Counted from the first letter of the stretch, positions 34,054-47,575 are shown. The stretch is DNA of 64,000 bases from Sipunculus nudus (GCA_026874595.1 CM049309.1:38827079-38891078); one strand, 5' to 3'. Notes: generated by a model not told the origin, from the letters alone. Numbers and translations are program-made.

Positions 34054-35530
34054 ATTGTTAGTTTCAGAGTATCGGTAGAAATTCTTGGTTAAATAGACTA
34101 TGCAAGAGATGGTGTTTTGTAACTGCTCAAGCATAACTTGCATAACAGTATATACTCTGCTTACAAGAGCGGAAGAAATAAGGTGCATAATCCCGTTGGG
34201 TGGAATTAATAGATTAACGGCTGTAGTTTAATCCTATATTAGAATGCTTTAAATAAATCCAGTTAGTTTTGTCAAGATACTGATTTTTCTTTAATTTGCT
34301 CAATTTTACTTATCAGACCTCCGTTCATGAGACACAGATGGGTGGTATATATCTCTATGCATGGTGTGAATAGAATGCAGGGTCATAAGAGTGTGACGTC
34401 ATGCTCTTTTGGAGCAATATTTATTATGCATGATGTGTGAAATATAAAAATCATTATAAATCAGAATCAAATTGATTCTCTTATAGGAAGTCAATGAAAC
34501 TTTAATGCCAGCTCATTCAGTTGAAACAGTTATTGCGAACATATGGGCCTTTCCTAATTGGTTGATCTTTCAGCCCCCCCCCCCCCCCCCCCCCACACAC
34601 ACACGACAACTGAACACAACTCTTACAAGGAGCAGCTTCTGCGATGCTGAAAGAAGTCAGGACCAGTGAATTAGTCGAGATCACAAAAACTGAGTTCGAG
34701 TGCAAGTCAGATCGAGTCAAGGCCATTCGAGTCCGAGGTCGCGTTCTTGAGGTTTCAGTCCAAGTCAACCTTCTTCAAGTCAGAATCATTTGGAAAAAAA
34801 TCACAAAAAAAAAGTATTTGAGATAATCATGGATATTTTGGTAATCGTGCAAAGTAACGGACCCATATTTCTCTCTCACACAAATAAGTGTGACCACATT
34901 TCACTAAAATTTTTTTTTGCATGATAAAGTTGACGATCCGGCGCATCTAATGATATCATATTTTTGTATGTTATTTATATATTTATTTTGCTACAAAATG
35001 TCGAAAAAGGGTAGTTGGCCGAAAATACCCAAAATGACGTCGTGTCAAAGACGTTCTGAGCCGACGTCATGAATCCACAGTAATATACATATATACCATG
35101 TTAAACATTTAGATGATGTCTTATAAAAATCACAGTCAATATATAATATTATGCATATATGTTTATACTGTTTCACCTCTATTTATCCACATTTCACTTG
35201 ATGTACGTTCAAGGTGACGACGTCCTGCCTCCAGAACGTAAACAAATGTCGAGTGTCACGTGACAAGTCATGCACTTAAAATCAAGAGAGACACGGGAGA
35301 AACACGTTCGTCCGCATTATGTTACAACATATTTTGTTTTACTAACATAATGTTATCCTTATTTTTAATAAAATAATTATAAAGTGTGACAATATTTATT
35401 AGTTATAATTAATGACATTATTAAGGTGTGATCTCTTTTATTAATGGTGTGACCACATATAGTAGTTAGAAATAGTAAAAAAATGTGGTGTGGCCACATT
35501 TAAATATATTCTTGGTTTTCAATTCCTTAC

Positions 35531-35655
35531 CAGTGGCAGATCCCAAGAAAAGGGGGCATGGCGGTCCATGCAGGCCGCAAAAATGGGCTAAAAACCCTTA
35601 ACAAGAGGTTGCGGAGGCTGAAAAAGGCTCCCCCATCCCCGACCCGCTTCTGCCA
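35531..35655. mobile_element. Short element with GGATCCAGG-type ends, copy 4 (opposite orientation)
   Basis: CAGTGGCAGATCCCAAG at the left, ACCCGCTTCTGCCAC at the right, with GGCCGCAAAAATGGG and AAACCCTTAACAAGAGG between, matching the inverted form of copies 1 and 2. Confidence 0.6.
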
Positions 35656-35867
35656 CAAGCACTTGAATCCCGTTTAGTATCAATATTGGCTTGATCAGTT
35701 TTCAATAAACTATATAAAAGATATTGCTTGTGAGTAAGTTGATATATAAAAATACATTGCCGGCATCTTCCTTTGGAACTTCATTGCATCCATTAATTGG
35801 TATACCCGGGGATATTTTTTGTCATTTTGCATGTAATTTACTGTAAACAAGGTATATATTGTTACAG

Positions 35868-36620
35868 ATATCTCTTTTATTGTATGCAGCGGGTTTTAAA
35901 TGTTATGTGCATGTTGTCCGTTGCTGTGGCCAGGCCCTCGCGTGGGGTCTGAGGTGTAAAAACAGCGGTCATGCTAGTCTGGGGCTTTCTCGCCTGGCCG
36001 AGCCGGGCCGGCCCACGTTGTGAACCCTGATATGTAGTGTAGATACACAGCGTTCTTTGTTCGAGATTTTAACTGTAACGTGTGTATTTGTTAAGTTCTT
36101 TGGATTGTTCGGGAAATGGAAAGCTCTCGGCTTGGGGTGAAAAGTTATAAATAAGGGGTTGTGTTTTAGAGCCAGAGAGAGAGAAGAGATATATTCCAGC
36201 GGACACGGAAGAGTGTAAGTTATTTTGTGGACCTTTTCCTATAATTGCGGCAGTTATAGCTTTTCTTTGAACTTGTAACGGGTTTTATTTAGTCTTCAGT
36301 TGGCCTTTGGGATCGCTATCAGAACTTCACTTTTGTGATTGAACCGGACTGTTATTCTCTGAGAAGATTTATGTGAACTGTTCATCTGGATTATATGCTT
36401 TAAAGGACTCTTGTCGCTGTGACAGTGGTGGTATCCAGGTACTGTACACTTTATTTATATACTTCTATTGATTTACTGTTGTACTGTTGTGATACTGTGT
36501 AATTGTATTGATTTGGTGTATTGTACTGTTAGGGTTGTTTTAAGAATATATTATAATTATTTGTTAACAAAAAACCACTGACTTTTTTATTCATTCCCCT
36601 AGACATTTCACGCTGCCTAG
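35868..36620 (+). other. Promoter-like, possibly solo-LTR segment
   Basis: Contains GTTATAAATAAGGGG (TATA-like, about 36145), a purine-rich GAGAGAGAGAAGAGA stretch, a donor-like AGTGTAAGTT and the end CGCTGTGACAGTGGTGG, which resembles an LTR end followed by a primer site. It is bounded by TGTTACAG at 35860 and 36621. A segment at 23040-23520 has a similar layout. No gag/pol follows. Weak evidence only. Confidence 0.22.
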
Positions 36621-39600
36621 TGTTACAGAATCTGATTTTTTTTATCTCCATAACAAAATTTATGTTCGTCACGATTACGTGATCGGTTGATGTTAGGTTC
36701 CGTAACAATATAGACTGGTACCCATCACAATTGTGGGAGCCTAATCACAAGGTTGCATATCACGCTGTGCGGATCCGTATAATCATTATACGCCATTCAA
36801 AACCTCCGGCCTGATGTAACGATCATGGTTTATACAAGATTGTATTTAAAAGCTATTACAATATTTTCTGCAGTGTTATTTCTTAACCGGTTAATTTTGT
36901 TTTATATTAACGCTTTGGGAAGTTGGTTATAGATTGACGGACAATTTCATATATACGTTATCGGTTTGCAAATGCTGTTACAGTATCGGTTGATTATGCT
37001 TTACGTTATTGTTAGTGTTGCATTATCGGATGATTTGTTATAACGTTATCAGTTCGTATTGCATTCTAAGATGATTATTACATTACCAGTTGTAACAGAC
37101 CCAATACATGATTGTCATGTTAAGTCGACTTGTTATCAATACAATCCTCCCATTGGATTAAATACACAATTTAAAGTGTTTAATCTATGTTATTCTCACA
37201 CAGATGTGTATTCTGGAAATGGGCACGGCGGGGGGAAGGGGGGGACTGGTTCTTAGTTTATAAAATACAAAACTGCTAATCCGCCATCCATTAATTTTTA
37301 ATACTCGCCCTATGTGTATGCCAGCAAGGGCGGTTTTATTCGACAGTAGACATGTACACCCATGGTTGTTTATCTGTCAACAATATTATCAAAATTTGAA
37401 TCTTTGGGATTTTCAATTAATAAAAAAGAGTCAAATAAAGAAGATGTTTTCAGTATAATGTAGAAGTAAAAGTTCGATTTTATATCCGAAAAAATAGATA
37501 TTTTCATTCTGGGGATTTATACGTTTTCTCGTGTGAATATTAAATACCGGACAAATTCCATGACCGTTTTGCACTTTCACGCGAATAAACACCTAGTTTG
37601 GGTTTAACTATTAGATACATATTTACGTCTCTTTAATTTTAAGTTTGACGCTATCTATATAATTTAACAAATATTTCAAAGTGGCTCTAAATACAACCAG
37701 ATTTGCTCATTTGTAACCCGTTCGGCATTTTTGCACTCTGAACAAACATATCCTGATGGCTTTAACTATTTCATATTAAAACATGTGTTGTATAAGATAA
37801 TATGGAGAGCTTTCATTTGAATGCATAAATACAGGGCTTATTTTGGAATAAATGCATATTATATATGCAGACTGATCATTCCAGTCCCCGATCGACAAAC
37901 ATGTATGTTTTGCTCAGCGGAGACCATTTATTTACCAAACCAATTGTACCTTCACTGGGCTATGACGAGTAATAGGGCACGTTTTGTGCACCGGTGGCGC
38001 TGGCGAGCCCCGCCCTGCATATATTACAACAAACAAATAACATTCATTACCCAATGGACCGTTTTGGTGAAAGTGTAAAATACATCGCTGTAAAGCCGAA
38101 CGTGTGAATATATAGTAAGCGACATGAGCATGCACCGTATGTATTGTGGCAAACGGGGGAGTCACGGGTAGCTTGTTACCGACGCGTGGTGAATTTGTTC
38201 TGGGCGTTTTCTGGTTCTGGAACGTAACTTGACTATATTCTGTACGATACACACATACATGGTTAGTGGTGTGTGTGATGGAAGATCGGACACGCCTACT
38301 GGAAACCCTACAAATAAGCTAGCGGGACACCTAGCACGTTTATTCCAATAGCAGAGCTGCCACATACATTGATCTCTAGGCTTTCCAGGTAAGTCTTATG
38401 TATATAGCCCTTCTTTGTATTACAGGAAGATCAGACACGCGGTAGCTTGTTTTAGGCGCGTAAACAAAGCCCGCAATGCGTATAATATCATATTCTATAA
38501 ATAAACAAAACAAACGGCAGTTACGCCAAGGAACTATTAACATAGATATAAATTACTAAATCTACGCGAATGATGATCTGATATCTCTCCATGGTGGTAA
38601 GGTATGGTATACCCTACCTGTATTTTAAGTTCACGTATAAGACACATGAATGTGGACCGGCTGTTTATATGTGTGTAAACAGAAAACACGAAACCTGAGT
38701 GCATATATACAAGTTTGCGTACCACGCGCTGTGTGTTTAGCCATGGAAACTGAGGATTTTCTCTGAACCTGAAACAAGCACAACTCCGCGAAAATAAAAT
38801 GGAAAGTTTTTTTCATATATATGCGATTTTAATATCATGTTTTTCCCTCTTTAATAATCATTACGTGTATGCATGATGACGAGCTTGCGTGTCAATTCTG
38901 TTGTTCACATATAAGCATAAATCAATATATAAACGACTGACTCAGTGTATGAACAGACTAACCCCTGCGTGTATGTGTGTGTATGTATGTGTTTTTGTGT
39001 GTGGTATAGACAATAGAAAGGAACCCATATTGAAAACTAAATCTTTGTTTTTGCACTGTCAGTTTTATAACAAATATAATTTATGATAGTGATATTGGTG
39101 AATGGTCAATGTCGTTACCAATGAGATAGAACAACTTTAAGATATATGATGTCGAAAGAAAACTAAATACATGAAACCTAGACAAATCACATGTTGGCCT
39201 GTTGGTGTTCCCATCCATTGTTACACGTTTGGGTAAAAACTGGCCGGAACGCAGTGAAGTTTGTTTTGCTTGTTGTGCTTACCTTGAGGGTGGAGTTCAT
39301 TCCGGGTGAGCTTTATTTGAATGAAGGTAAACGGGATGGACACAAACAGAGCCAGGGTGAGAAAACATTGAATGCCTGTGCCATCAAGATAGACCAGAAG
39401 ATGTAGAAAAATAATCTTGGCTCAAATAGGCCTATAATAACCGTTAAAAATATTGACTACCATGTGAATGTGTGTGCTGATATAATAGTTCTTACTTAAA
39501 TTCATACTCTGTGTACTAGGCTCCACCCCTCTTCTATAAATAAGGATAACTTCACACCCGTGCATTTGTTCCAAATACCGATTGTTCTTCATTTAGTTTT

Positions 39601-40785
39601 TTTATTCTTATATGTCGATGTGTTAAACGAAAGTGTTACCAAGGTCTTTTTGCATTTGGCAATAATTTTTCTTAAAGAACAATTTACACAGATAACACTT
39701 CGAATCCTTACAAACCCAAGCAGGAGCATACATCCTGTAAATAGCTCTGAATTTTCTGTGTTACATTTGTGGTCATTTTTTTATTAAAAAATATAAAATA
39801 TTTATACAGGGTAACCAGTTCAGTGATAAAAAAAAATTGTTCACCGGGCTCTGTCATACAATAAACATAAAATGATAAAACATACACTTTACACTTATGA
39901 TATGGTGAACGCACAAATTATATACAAATACATAAATATTAGTAAAAGACTTCAGTGTGCACTGCCGTCATGTGACCTGAGTTACCTAATAAAGAGAGGA
40001 AAATATATTCATATACCGCATTACATATACCGCATATGCATAAAAGAGAGAGATATATCTTATGGACTCAAAAAGGAGTTAAAATATCTCACATTAATTG
40101 TTAAGTTTTATCTTTGCCTAACTATATATATATATGATTACAGCAGGAGAAAAATGTGCATGGTTCAGAAATTCCGATATACTGAAATTAATTTCTGTAG
40201 AGATATAAAATGTTATATTATTCATAGGGATATGAAAGGTTATATAATCTTGGAGTACTGTTAGGACAATAAGAAAAGTTCGGCTTCAGTCACCAGTTTT
40301 ACACGCAGTCATTGTATGACTTTACTTATATATATTTACAAGTCTCTTATGGTCATGGTCAATAGCTTGTTATCTTAAGCTTAGTACCAAGTTTCTTTTG
40401 CAAAACATTTATCTCTCGTTGGGACATACCCAGGTTACACGGCACTAAGCCCGCACGTGACAAATGTTTGAAATGTACATATCAACCGCATGCAAGCCAA
40501 CGAGGTGTACATTTCATGATGTATACGTTTCATGGAGTAACGACGTGGACTTCCCGGTTGAGTTCTTAGAAAAGTTTACATTTAGATAAGCCGTTCTATT
40601 CTTCATACAATGAATGAAGAACATACTCCGCTTACTGTGCAATAAATATTAATTAACTTGCGAGATCTTTTAAATGATCTAGCTGTTGTGTACATGCATG
40701 AAAGTTCTGCAACAACGGAAACAGCCCCACCTCAGGTTAGTAAATTCCACATAAGTAAAATAGAAACCTTGCAACCTTATTACAT

Positions 40786-40786
<1 letters not shown>

Positions 40787-40849
<63 letters not shown>
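40787..40849. repeat. (TA)n microsatellite
   Basis: About 30 TA units. Confidence 0.97.
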
Positions 40850-40852
<3 letters not shown>

Positions 40853-41145
40853 ACATATGCACATATTTACTCTTCACTCGAGCTGAAAATCATGCAACCC
40901 CCCACGTACAGTGTCCAGGCCAGAGCGCTACACGATACGTCACGTGACACGCTGGTATTGTTGTACACAGCGCAGTACATCTTACCAAATTATAGATTGT
41001 TGCTAAAACAATATGTCATCATTATAAGTGAGTATGAATATGAATCACATTAAAGAAACATTATATAAACAACAACAGAGGTTTTTCATACTACATCAGA
41101 TATATAATTCTATCTAATATGCTATTTGTTTGTGCACAGACAGTG

Positions 41146-41147
<2 letters not shown>

Positions 41148-41209
<62 letters not shown>

Positions 41210-41226
41210 ATATATACATATATATA
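41148..41226. repeat. (TA)n microsatellite
   Basis: About 27 TA units, then TACATG interruptions. Confidence 0.96.
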
Positions 41227-41462
41227 TTCACTGTTGCCCATGTCTGTATCATTCGCGGAAAAGTCTATATCAATTTAATATATCAATTTTTTAAAATAAT
41301 ATTAAGTGAACTTGAATGCGACAAAATATCTAGGAGACACTGAAGTCTTAACTTAATGATAAGGCATTATGGGAAAAGAAGCAAAGCGGAAAAAAGCAGT
41401 GGTTTCAGGAATTGATGAACTGTTTTTACTTATATGAAATCTTCATCAAAGGGGTCATTTTG

Positions 41463-41493
41463 GAGAGAGAGAGAGAGATAGAGAGAGAAGAGA

Positions 41494-41537
<44 letters not shown>
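41463..41537. repeat. (GA)n microsatellite
   Basis: GA units with short interruptions (GATAGA, AGAAGA, GACAGA) over 75 bp. Confidence 0.95.
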
Positions 41538-41541
<4 letters not shown>

Positions 41542-42609
41542 GAGCAAGGATTACTGAGGTGGGAAATGGGTATAGGTCAGCAGGACAGGCAGGCAGAGAG
41601 CTAAAGTGAGACTCATGGTAACTTAAACATGCAATGGTAGAAAAAAATATCGATAACTAGTAAAGGGAAGAGATCTGAAAAAAGGGGAAGGCAGGGAGAC
41701 CATGTAGTACAAAATAGAAACGACAATCAACCACTGTCTGTAGGGTTTTGATATACAGGAAACGACATGAACATAATGAAGATACATGCTCAGTTCATAT
41801 TCAATAAGTATTGACTACAGGACAGCGTGAACCACACCTATTTAACATGTCATGTTGCGTTTACATCCAAGCCCCTGATGCAGGTGATCTATAGAATATT
41901 CGGTATAAAATACAAGTTGTCACGCTACCTAGGATCAAAGTGCCCAATTTCCCATGTACACGGTACAAAGACCTTGGTTGTCATCATTGAACGGGTTATA
42001 TAAATACGCCAGGTACATCGCCATTCAATACAAGACCGCCCTCCCTGCCTCCTTCTTACCTTTCGATGACCACCACACCGCTGATATACAAAATGCTTAT
42101 GCACGTGATTAATATTAGCAATAATGAACTGACATTGACGGACTTCTATTGCCCTGTCAAATGAGAAAAAATAGACGAACTCCAGGAAAACCCTGGGCTT
42201 CAGTTATGGTACACAGACCCGAACAATACCGTCTGAGGAAGTAAGTCCAAGGCTCTAAGGCTCACAGGAAACATTTTTTTTATGTTGAAAAGACGTATAG
42301 ACCTGCTGACTCTATGAGGGTATTATTGGTGGCTATAAGGGCTCGAATTTCATCCAAATCCAAGAGCTGAATCTGCATGGTCTGGTATCAGGTGAGTTAT
42401 AATGTGAGTCAAAATGCCAGGAATAATAGGCCTTTATGTCAGCCAAAGGGTCAACTAACAGTTATATTATAAAATGGCAGGTGAAGGGGTAATCAAGTGT
42501 TAATTTATATTAGTCGAAAGGTAAGGTGAGAATAACTGCCAGTCGAAAGACCCAACTAATGACGCTCAAAGGGCCATGTAATAAAATTAATGTCAGTCGA
42601 GACGCCATT

Positions 42610-45600
42610 CAGGTGAGAATTCATGTGAAAATGCAGGTGAGATTTTATTTCGCAAGAATAACCATTGATAATTTATGTTACTAAAATGGCCAGTGAGAAA
42701 TGTTTCATACGAATAACAAGTGAGAATTTATGTTACTAGAATGGCCAGTGAGAATTGTCTCACACGAATAACCAGTAAGAATTCATGTTACTAGAATAAC
42801 CAGTGAGAATTGTCTCGCACGAATGACAAGTGAGAATTCATATTACTAGAAAAACCAGTTAGAATTTTCTCACACTAATAACCAGGAAGAATTTATGTTT
42901 CTAGAATGGCCAGTGAGAAATGTCTCACACGAATAACAAGTGAGAATTTATTTTACAACAATGGCAAGTGAGAATTGTCCATCGCGAATAACAAGTAAGA
43001 ATTTATGTAACTAGAGTTGCCAGTGAGAAATGTCTCACACGAATAACAAGTGAGAATTTATGTTACTAGAATGGCCAGTGAGAATTGTCCCGCGCGAATA
43101 ACAAGTGAGAATTTATGTAACTAAAGTTGCCAGTGAGAAATGTCTCACACGAATAACAAGTGAGAATTTATGTTACTAGAATGGTCAGTTAGAATTGTCT
43201 CACACGAATAACCAGTAAGAATTCATGTTACTAGAATAACCAGTGAGAATTGTCTCGCACGAATGACAAGTGAGAATTCATATTACTAGAAAAACCAGTT
43301 AGAATTTTCTCACACTAATAACCAGGAAGAATTTATGTTTCTAGAATGGCCAGTGAGAAATGTCTCACACGAATAACAAGTGAGAATTTATTTTACAACA
43401 ATGGCAAGTGAGAATTGTCCGTCGCGAATAACAAGTAAGAATTTATGTAACTAGAGTTGCCAGTGAGAAATGTCTCACACGAATAACAAGTGAGAATTTA
43501 TGTTACTAGAATGGCCAGTGAGAATTGTCCCACGCGAATAACAAGTGAGAATTTATGTAACTAAAGTTGCCAGTGAGAAATGTCTCACACGAATAACAAG
43601 TGAGAATTTATGTTACTAGAATGGTCAGTAAGAATTGTCTCACACGAATAACCAGTAAGAATTCATGTTACTAGAATAACCAGTGAGAATTGTCTCGCAC
43701 GAATGACAAGTGAGAATTCATATTACTAGAAAAACCAGTTAGAATTTTCTCACACTAATAACCAGGAAGAATTTATGTTTCTAGAATGGCCAGTGAGAAA
43801 TGTCTCACACGAATAACAAGTGAGAATTTATGTTACAAGAATGGCAAGTGAGAATTGTCCCACGCGAATAACCAGGAAGAATTTATGTAACTAGAGTTGC
43901 CAGTGAGAAATGTCTCACACGAATAACAAGTGAGAATTTATGTTACTAGAATGGCCAGTGAGAATTGTCCCACGCGAATAACAAGTAAGAATTTATGTAA
44001 CCAGAGTTGCCAGTGAATAATATCTCACACGAACAACAAGTGAGAATTTCTGTTACTAGAATGGCAAGTGAGAATTGTCTCACGAATCACAAGTGAGAAT
44101 TTATGTTACTAGAATGGCAAGTGAGAATTGTCCCACGCGAATAACAAGTAAAAATTTATGTAACTAGAGTTGCCAGTGAGAAATGTCTCTCACGAACAAC
44201 AAGTGAGAATTTATGTAACTAGAGTTGCCAGTGAGAAATGTCTCACGCGAATAACAAGTATAAAATTATGTAACTAGAGTTGCCAGTGAGAAATGTCTCT
44301 CACGAACAACAAGTGAGAATATATGTTACTAGAATGGCAAGTGAGAATTGTCCAACGCGAATAACAAGTAAGAATTTATGTAACTAGAGTTGCCAGTGAA
44401 TAATATCTCACACGAACAACAAGTGAGAATTTATGTTACTAGAATGGCCAGTGAGAATTCTCTCACGAATAACAAGTGAGAATTTATGTTACTAGAATGG
44501 CCAGTGAGAATTGTCTCACGAATCACAAGTGAGAATATATGTTACTAGAATGGCCAGTGAGAAATGTCTCACACGAATAACAAGTGAGAATTTATGTTAC
44601 TAGAATGGCAAGTGAGAATTGTCCCACGCGAATAACAAGTAAAAATTTATGTAACTAGAGTTGCCAGTGAGAAATGTCTCACACGAATAACAAGTGAGAA
44701 TTTATGTTACTAGAATGGCCAGTTAGAATTGTCTCACACGAATAACCAGTAAGAATTCATGTTACTAGAATAACCAGTGAGAATTGTCTCGCACGAATAC
44801 GCTCGCGAGGCAGCGGAAATCTTGCGCTTCTAAAGAAGCAACCGATTTTCACGCTGCCAGCTTTGACCGTTTATGATATATTTAGACACCAGATGGCGGT
44901 TCGTTTTCCACTGAAATAAACGTGCGTATGATGTGACAAGCAGCCAATCAGATGCCAATAAACAAACACTCGACAGGCATCCTGGCTCCGCCAATTGCTG
45001 CGCTTCAAGCCCCGCTTATTGAGTGTCCGGTCGAATTTAAATTGCTCCCTCTGCAATCTAGCATCATCGAACGATTCGATTATGACATTATGACTGTGTT
45101 AGAGTAGCCATGTATCTGTTGTCTGCAGAACTGAAACCAGCAAGCGAGGTGTGCACGCAGCCTTTGTTGTTACGTTTCGTTTGAATTACAGCTCACCGGC
45201 CGAGCATCCTATGTGCCCAAGGCCCTAAGCAAACCACGTCAGGGGCAATTCTCTCTGAGCCTGTGGCCTGATCAGACGGTTACGCTGGGGGATGAGCTGT
45301 CACTCAAAAAGAAATTAATATGATTGGCTCTGTGTATTCCTCACTTGGCTTTGTCTTCCAGCACAAGGTCTCATCTGATTGGACAAAAATACAGTGCTCC
45401 CCTCTGGTGTTGCAATTCAGGATACGAGGTCATTAGAAACAGCGCCTTACGATATAGGTAGTAGCCCTATAGGTAAAGCGCTGTGTAAAGAGCGTACGCA
45501 CGAATGACAAGTGAGAATTTATATTACTAGAAAAAACAGTTAGAATTTTCTCACGAATCACAAGTGAGAATATATGTTACTAGAATGGCTAGTGAGTATT

Positions 45601-46490
45601 GTCTCACGAATTACAAGTGAGAATATATGTTACTAGAATGGCCAGTGAGAATTGTCTCGCGAATAACAAGTGAGAATATATGTTACTAGAGTGGCAAGTG
45701 AGAATTGTCTCACGAATTTCAAGTGAGAATATATGTTACTAGAATGGCAAGTGAGAATTGTCTCACGATTACAAGTGAGAATATATGTTACTAGAATGGC
45801 CAGTGAGAGTTGTATCATGAATTACAAGTGAGAATATATGTTAATAGAATGACAGACGAGAGTTTATCTAACACGAGTGTCCACTAAGAATTTATCTCAA
45901 AAGGTTACCAGTGAGTAGATGTCATACCAATGACCAGTGACAATTTATCTTACATGAATGAGTAGTTAGAATTTGTTTCACACAAATAACTAGTACGAAT
46001 TTCTCTCACATAAACGACAAGCGAAAATTTATCTCACACGTATGGCTAGTAAATATATATCTTACACGAATAACCAGTGATATCAATGTTATTTTAATGA
46101 ACTGTAAGAATTTGTCAATGACGAATAACCAGTGAGAATTTATCTCACACGATTGACCAGGGATAATTTATGTTACATGAATGACCAGTGACAATTTATC
46201 TTACATGAATGACAGGTAAGAATTTGGTACGCGAAAGACCTGTGAGAATTTATGTTACATGAATGCCTTGTGAGAATTTATCTCACACGAATGAACAGTA
46301 AGAATTCATCTTTCACGAAGACCAGTGAGAACTTAAGTTACTAAAATGACAAGTGAAAATTATCTCACACGAATAGCCAATGTAAATTTGTTATTCGAAT
46401 AACAGGTGGGAATTCATCTCACACGAATGATCAATGAGATTGTATGTTACACGAATGTAAGAAATTTTGTCACCATAGAAAGACCGGGTG
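42610..46490. repeat. 27/28-bp satellite array with 440-bp higher-order repeat
   Basis: Two related half-units alternate, e.g. AATAACAAGTGAGAATTTAT and AATGGCCAGTGAGAATTGTC, making a 55-bp dimer. In 42730-43800 the same variants recur every 440 bp (8 dimers): the ATTCATGTTACTAGAATAAC variant is at 42781, 43221 and 43661. The second half-unit contains GTGAGAATTGTCTCAC, a perfect 6-bp-stem, 4-base-loop hairpin. Units are homogeneous in the centre and decay outward beyond about 45870 and before 42650 (traces back to 42390). The array is split by a transposon at 44798-45496. Confidence 0.9.
44798..45496. mobile_element. 699-bp transposon inserted in the satellite, 8-bp target duplication
   Basis: Identical CGCACGAA flanks lie at 44790-44797 and 45497-45504; removing the insert and one copy restores the satellite unit exactly. 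The element ends are TACGCTC and GAGCGTA, and both arms repeat CAGCG after the same 6-base gap. There is no ORF. An 8-bp duplication points to the hAT or P class, though the TIR start is not the usual hAT one. Confidence 0.75.
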
Positions 46491-47198
46491 AGAATTGATA
46501 TCTTAACGTAGGAGGTATACAGTGTCGAAATCAGCACCATTTGTGTTTAACAATAAAAACTACACAGACGTACCATAGCCAATGTATATCCGTGTTTGTA
46601 AACAATGTATCATACGTGCACCACATATGCGTTGAGCCTTATAAATAATCTGATAGCGAAAGAGATAAACTTGCCTTATCAAATAGGCGGAAGATTCGCA
46701 TATATATGTGAGATCTCTCATATTTACACGTGGCTTGTGAACTACATGTTTGCATGGACCAGTATGCTTTCTCTGTTTATATAGATAAATAAAAGCGGTA
46801 GAGCATGGTACAGCAATATTTAGATGTGAGTTAAAATCAAGCCATTTTTAAGCTTACGTTATAAAGTTCTTCTAAACAGGCTAAACATAAAAACTGCTGC
46901 TCAGGTGGAGTTATTATGGATAAACTTGATGGGTTTTTAATATCGAATTCAAGAATGAAAAAGCTGTTTAATATGATCCTCACCAAATCAAGAATATAAT
47001 TTTACAGCAGTGATTAAATGGTTACCTATATGCTCAAACCAAATAGCACTTAAAAATTTGCTGATCCTTGTTTGATTTCTTGTCATGACAAGTGATTTGT
47101 ATTTACATTACTTATGCTTCCTGGTACAAAAGTTATACACAATAAGTAAAGACACATACATGGAGCGCCACCTGTAGGCCTACATATGCATGTATACC

Positions 47199-47575
47199 CA
47201 CATTGCGCAGACTCGGACTCACAAGAATACGACTCTAGGGATTGTTGGAGTCAAAATCTTACCCCCACAATGCACCGGGGCTTCTTAATATATACACCAG
47301 TGGCGTAGGTATAAATGTAGTGAAGAGGACAATGAAGTCCGTTCAAGTTTGTTGGATAAGAATGGTTTCAAGGCAAATTACATACACATGGGTGTTTCTG
47401 TGGTAACGACTTTAAAAAGTAATATTTTGTAGGCATGCATGCGCATTAGGAATATAAACAGAAGGTGTTTCCTTGAAATGTAACAAATTTTTTTTGTAAA
47501 GTTTGACTGTTGAGACACATTTTCCCCGCCGTTCCACATGGCCCAAACAGAAGTAATTTCGAGTAGAAACGACCT
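47199..47575 (-). repeat. Unnamed dispersed repeat, copy D
   Basis: CACATTGCGCAGACTCGGAC through GTGGCGTAGGTATAAATG and TGTTTCCTTGAAATGTAACA to TTTCGAGTAGAAACGACC. It lies directly upstream of the terminal coding exon at 47751. Confidence 0.75.

Larger units (their letters stand above)
34060..42600. other. Gene-free stretch downstream of the methyltransferase
   Basis: Holds one GGATCCAGG-type element, the LTR-like segment, (TA)n and (GA)n tracts, G/C homopolymers, and at 36890-37090 a degenerate repetition of ACGTTATCGGTT/TTGCATT words. No supported exon. Confidence 0.5.

Noticed and set aside
35860-36628. TGTTACAG as an 8-bp target duplication
   Set aside because: The word, or GTTACAG, recurs by chance several times in the window (for example at splice acceptors), and the enclosed segment has no inverted ends.
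42610-46490. CRISPR-like array of regularly spaced hairpin repeats
   Set aside because: The spacers are themselves repeats of the same unit, there are no unique spacers or cas genes, and the setting is a eukaryotic genome. It is a satellite.
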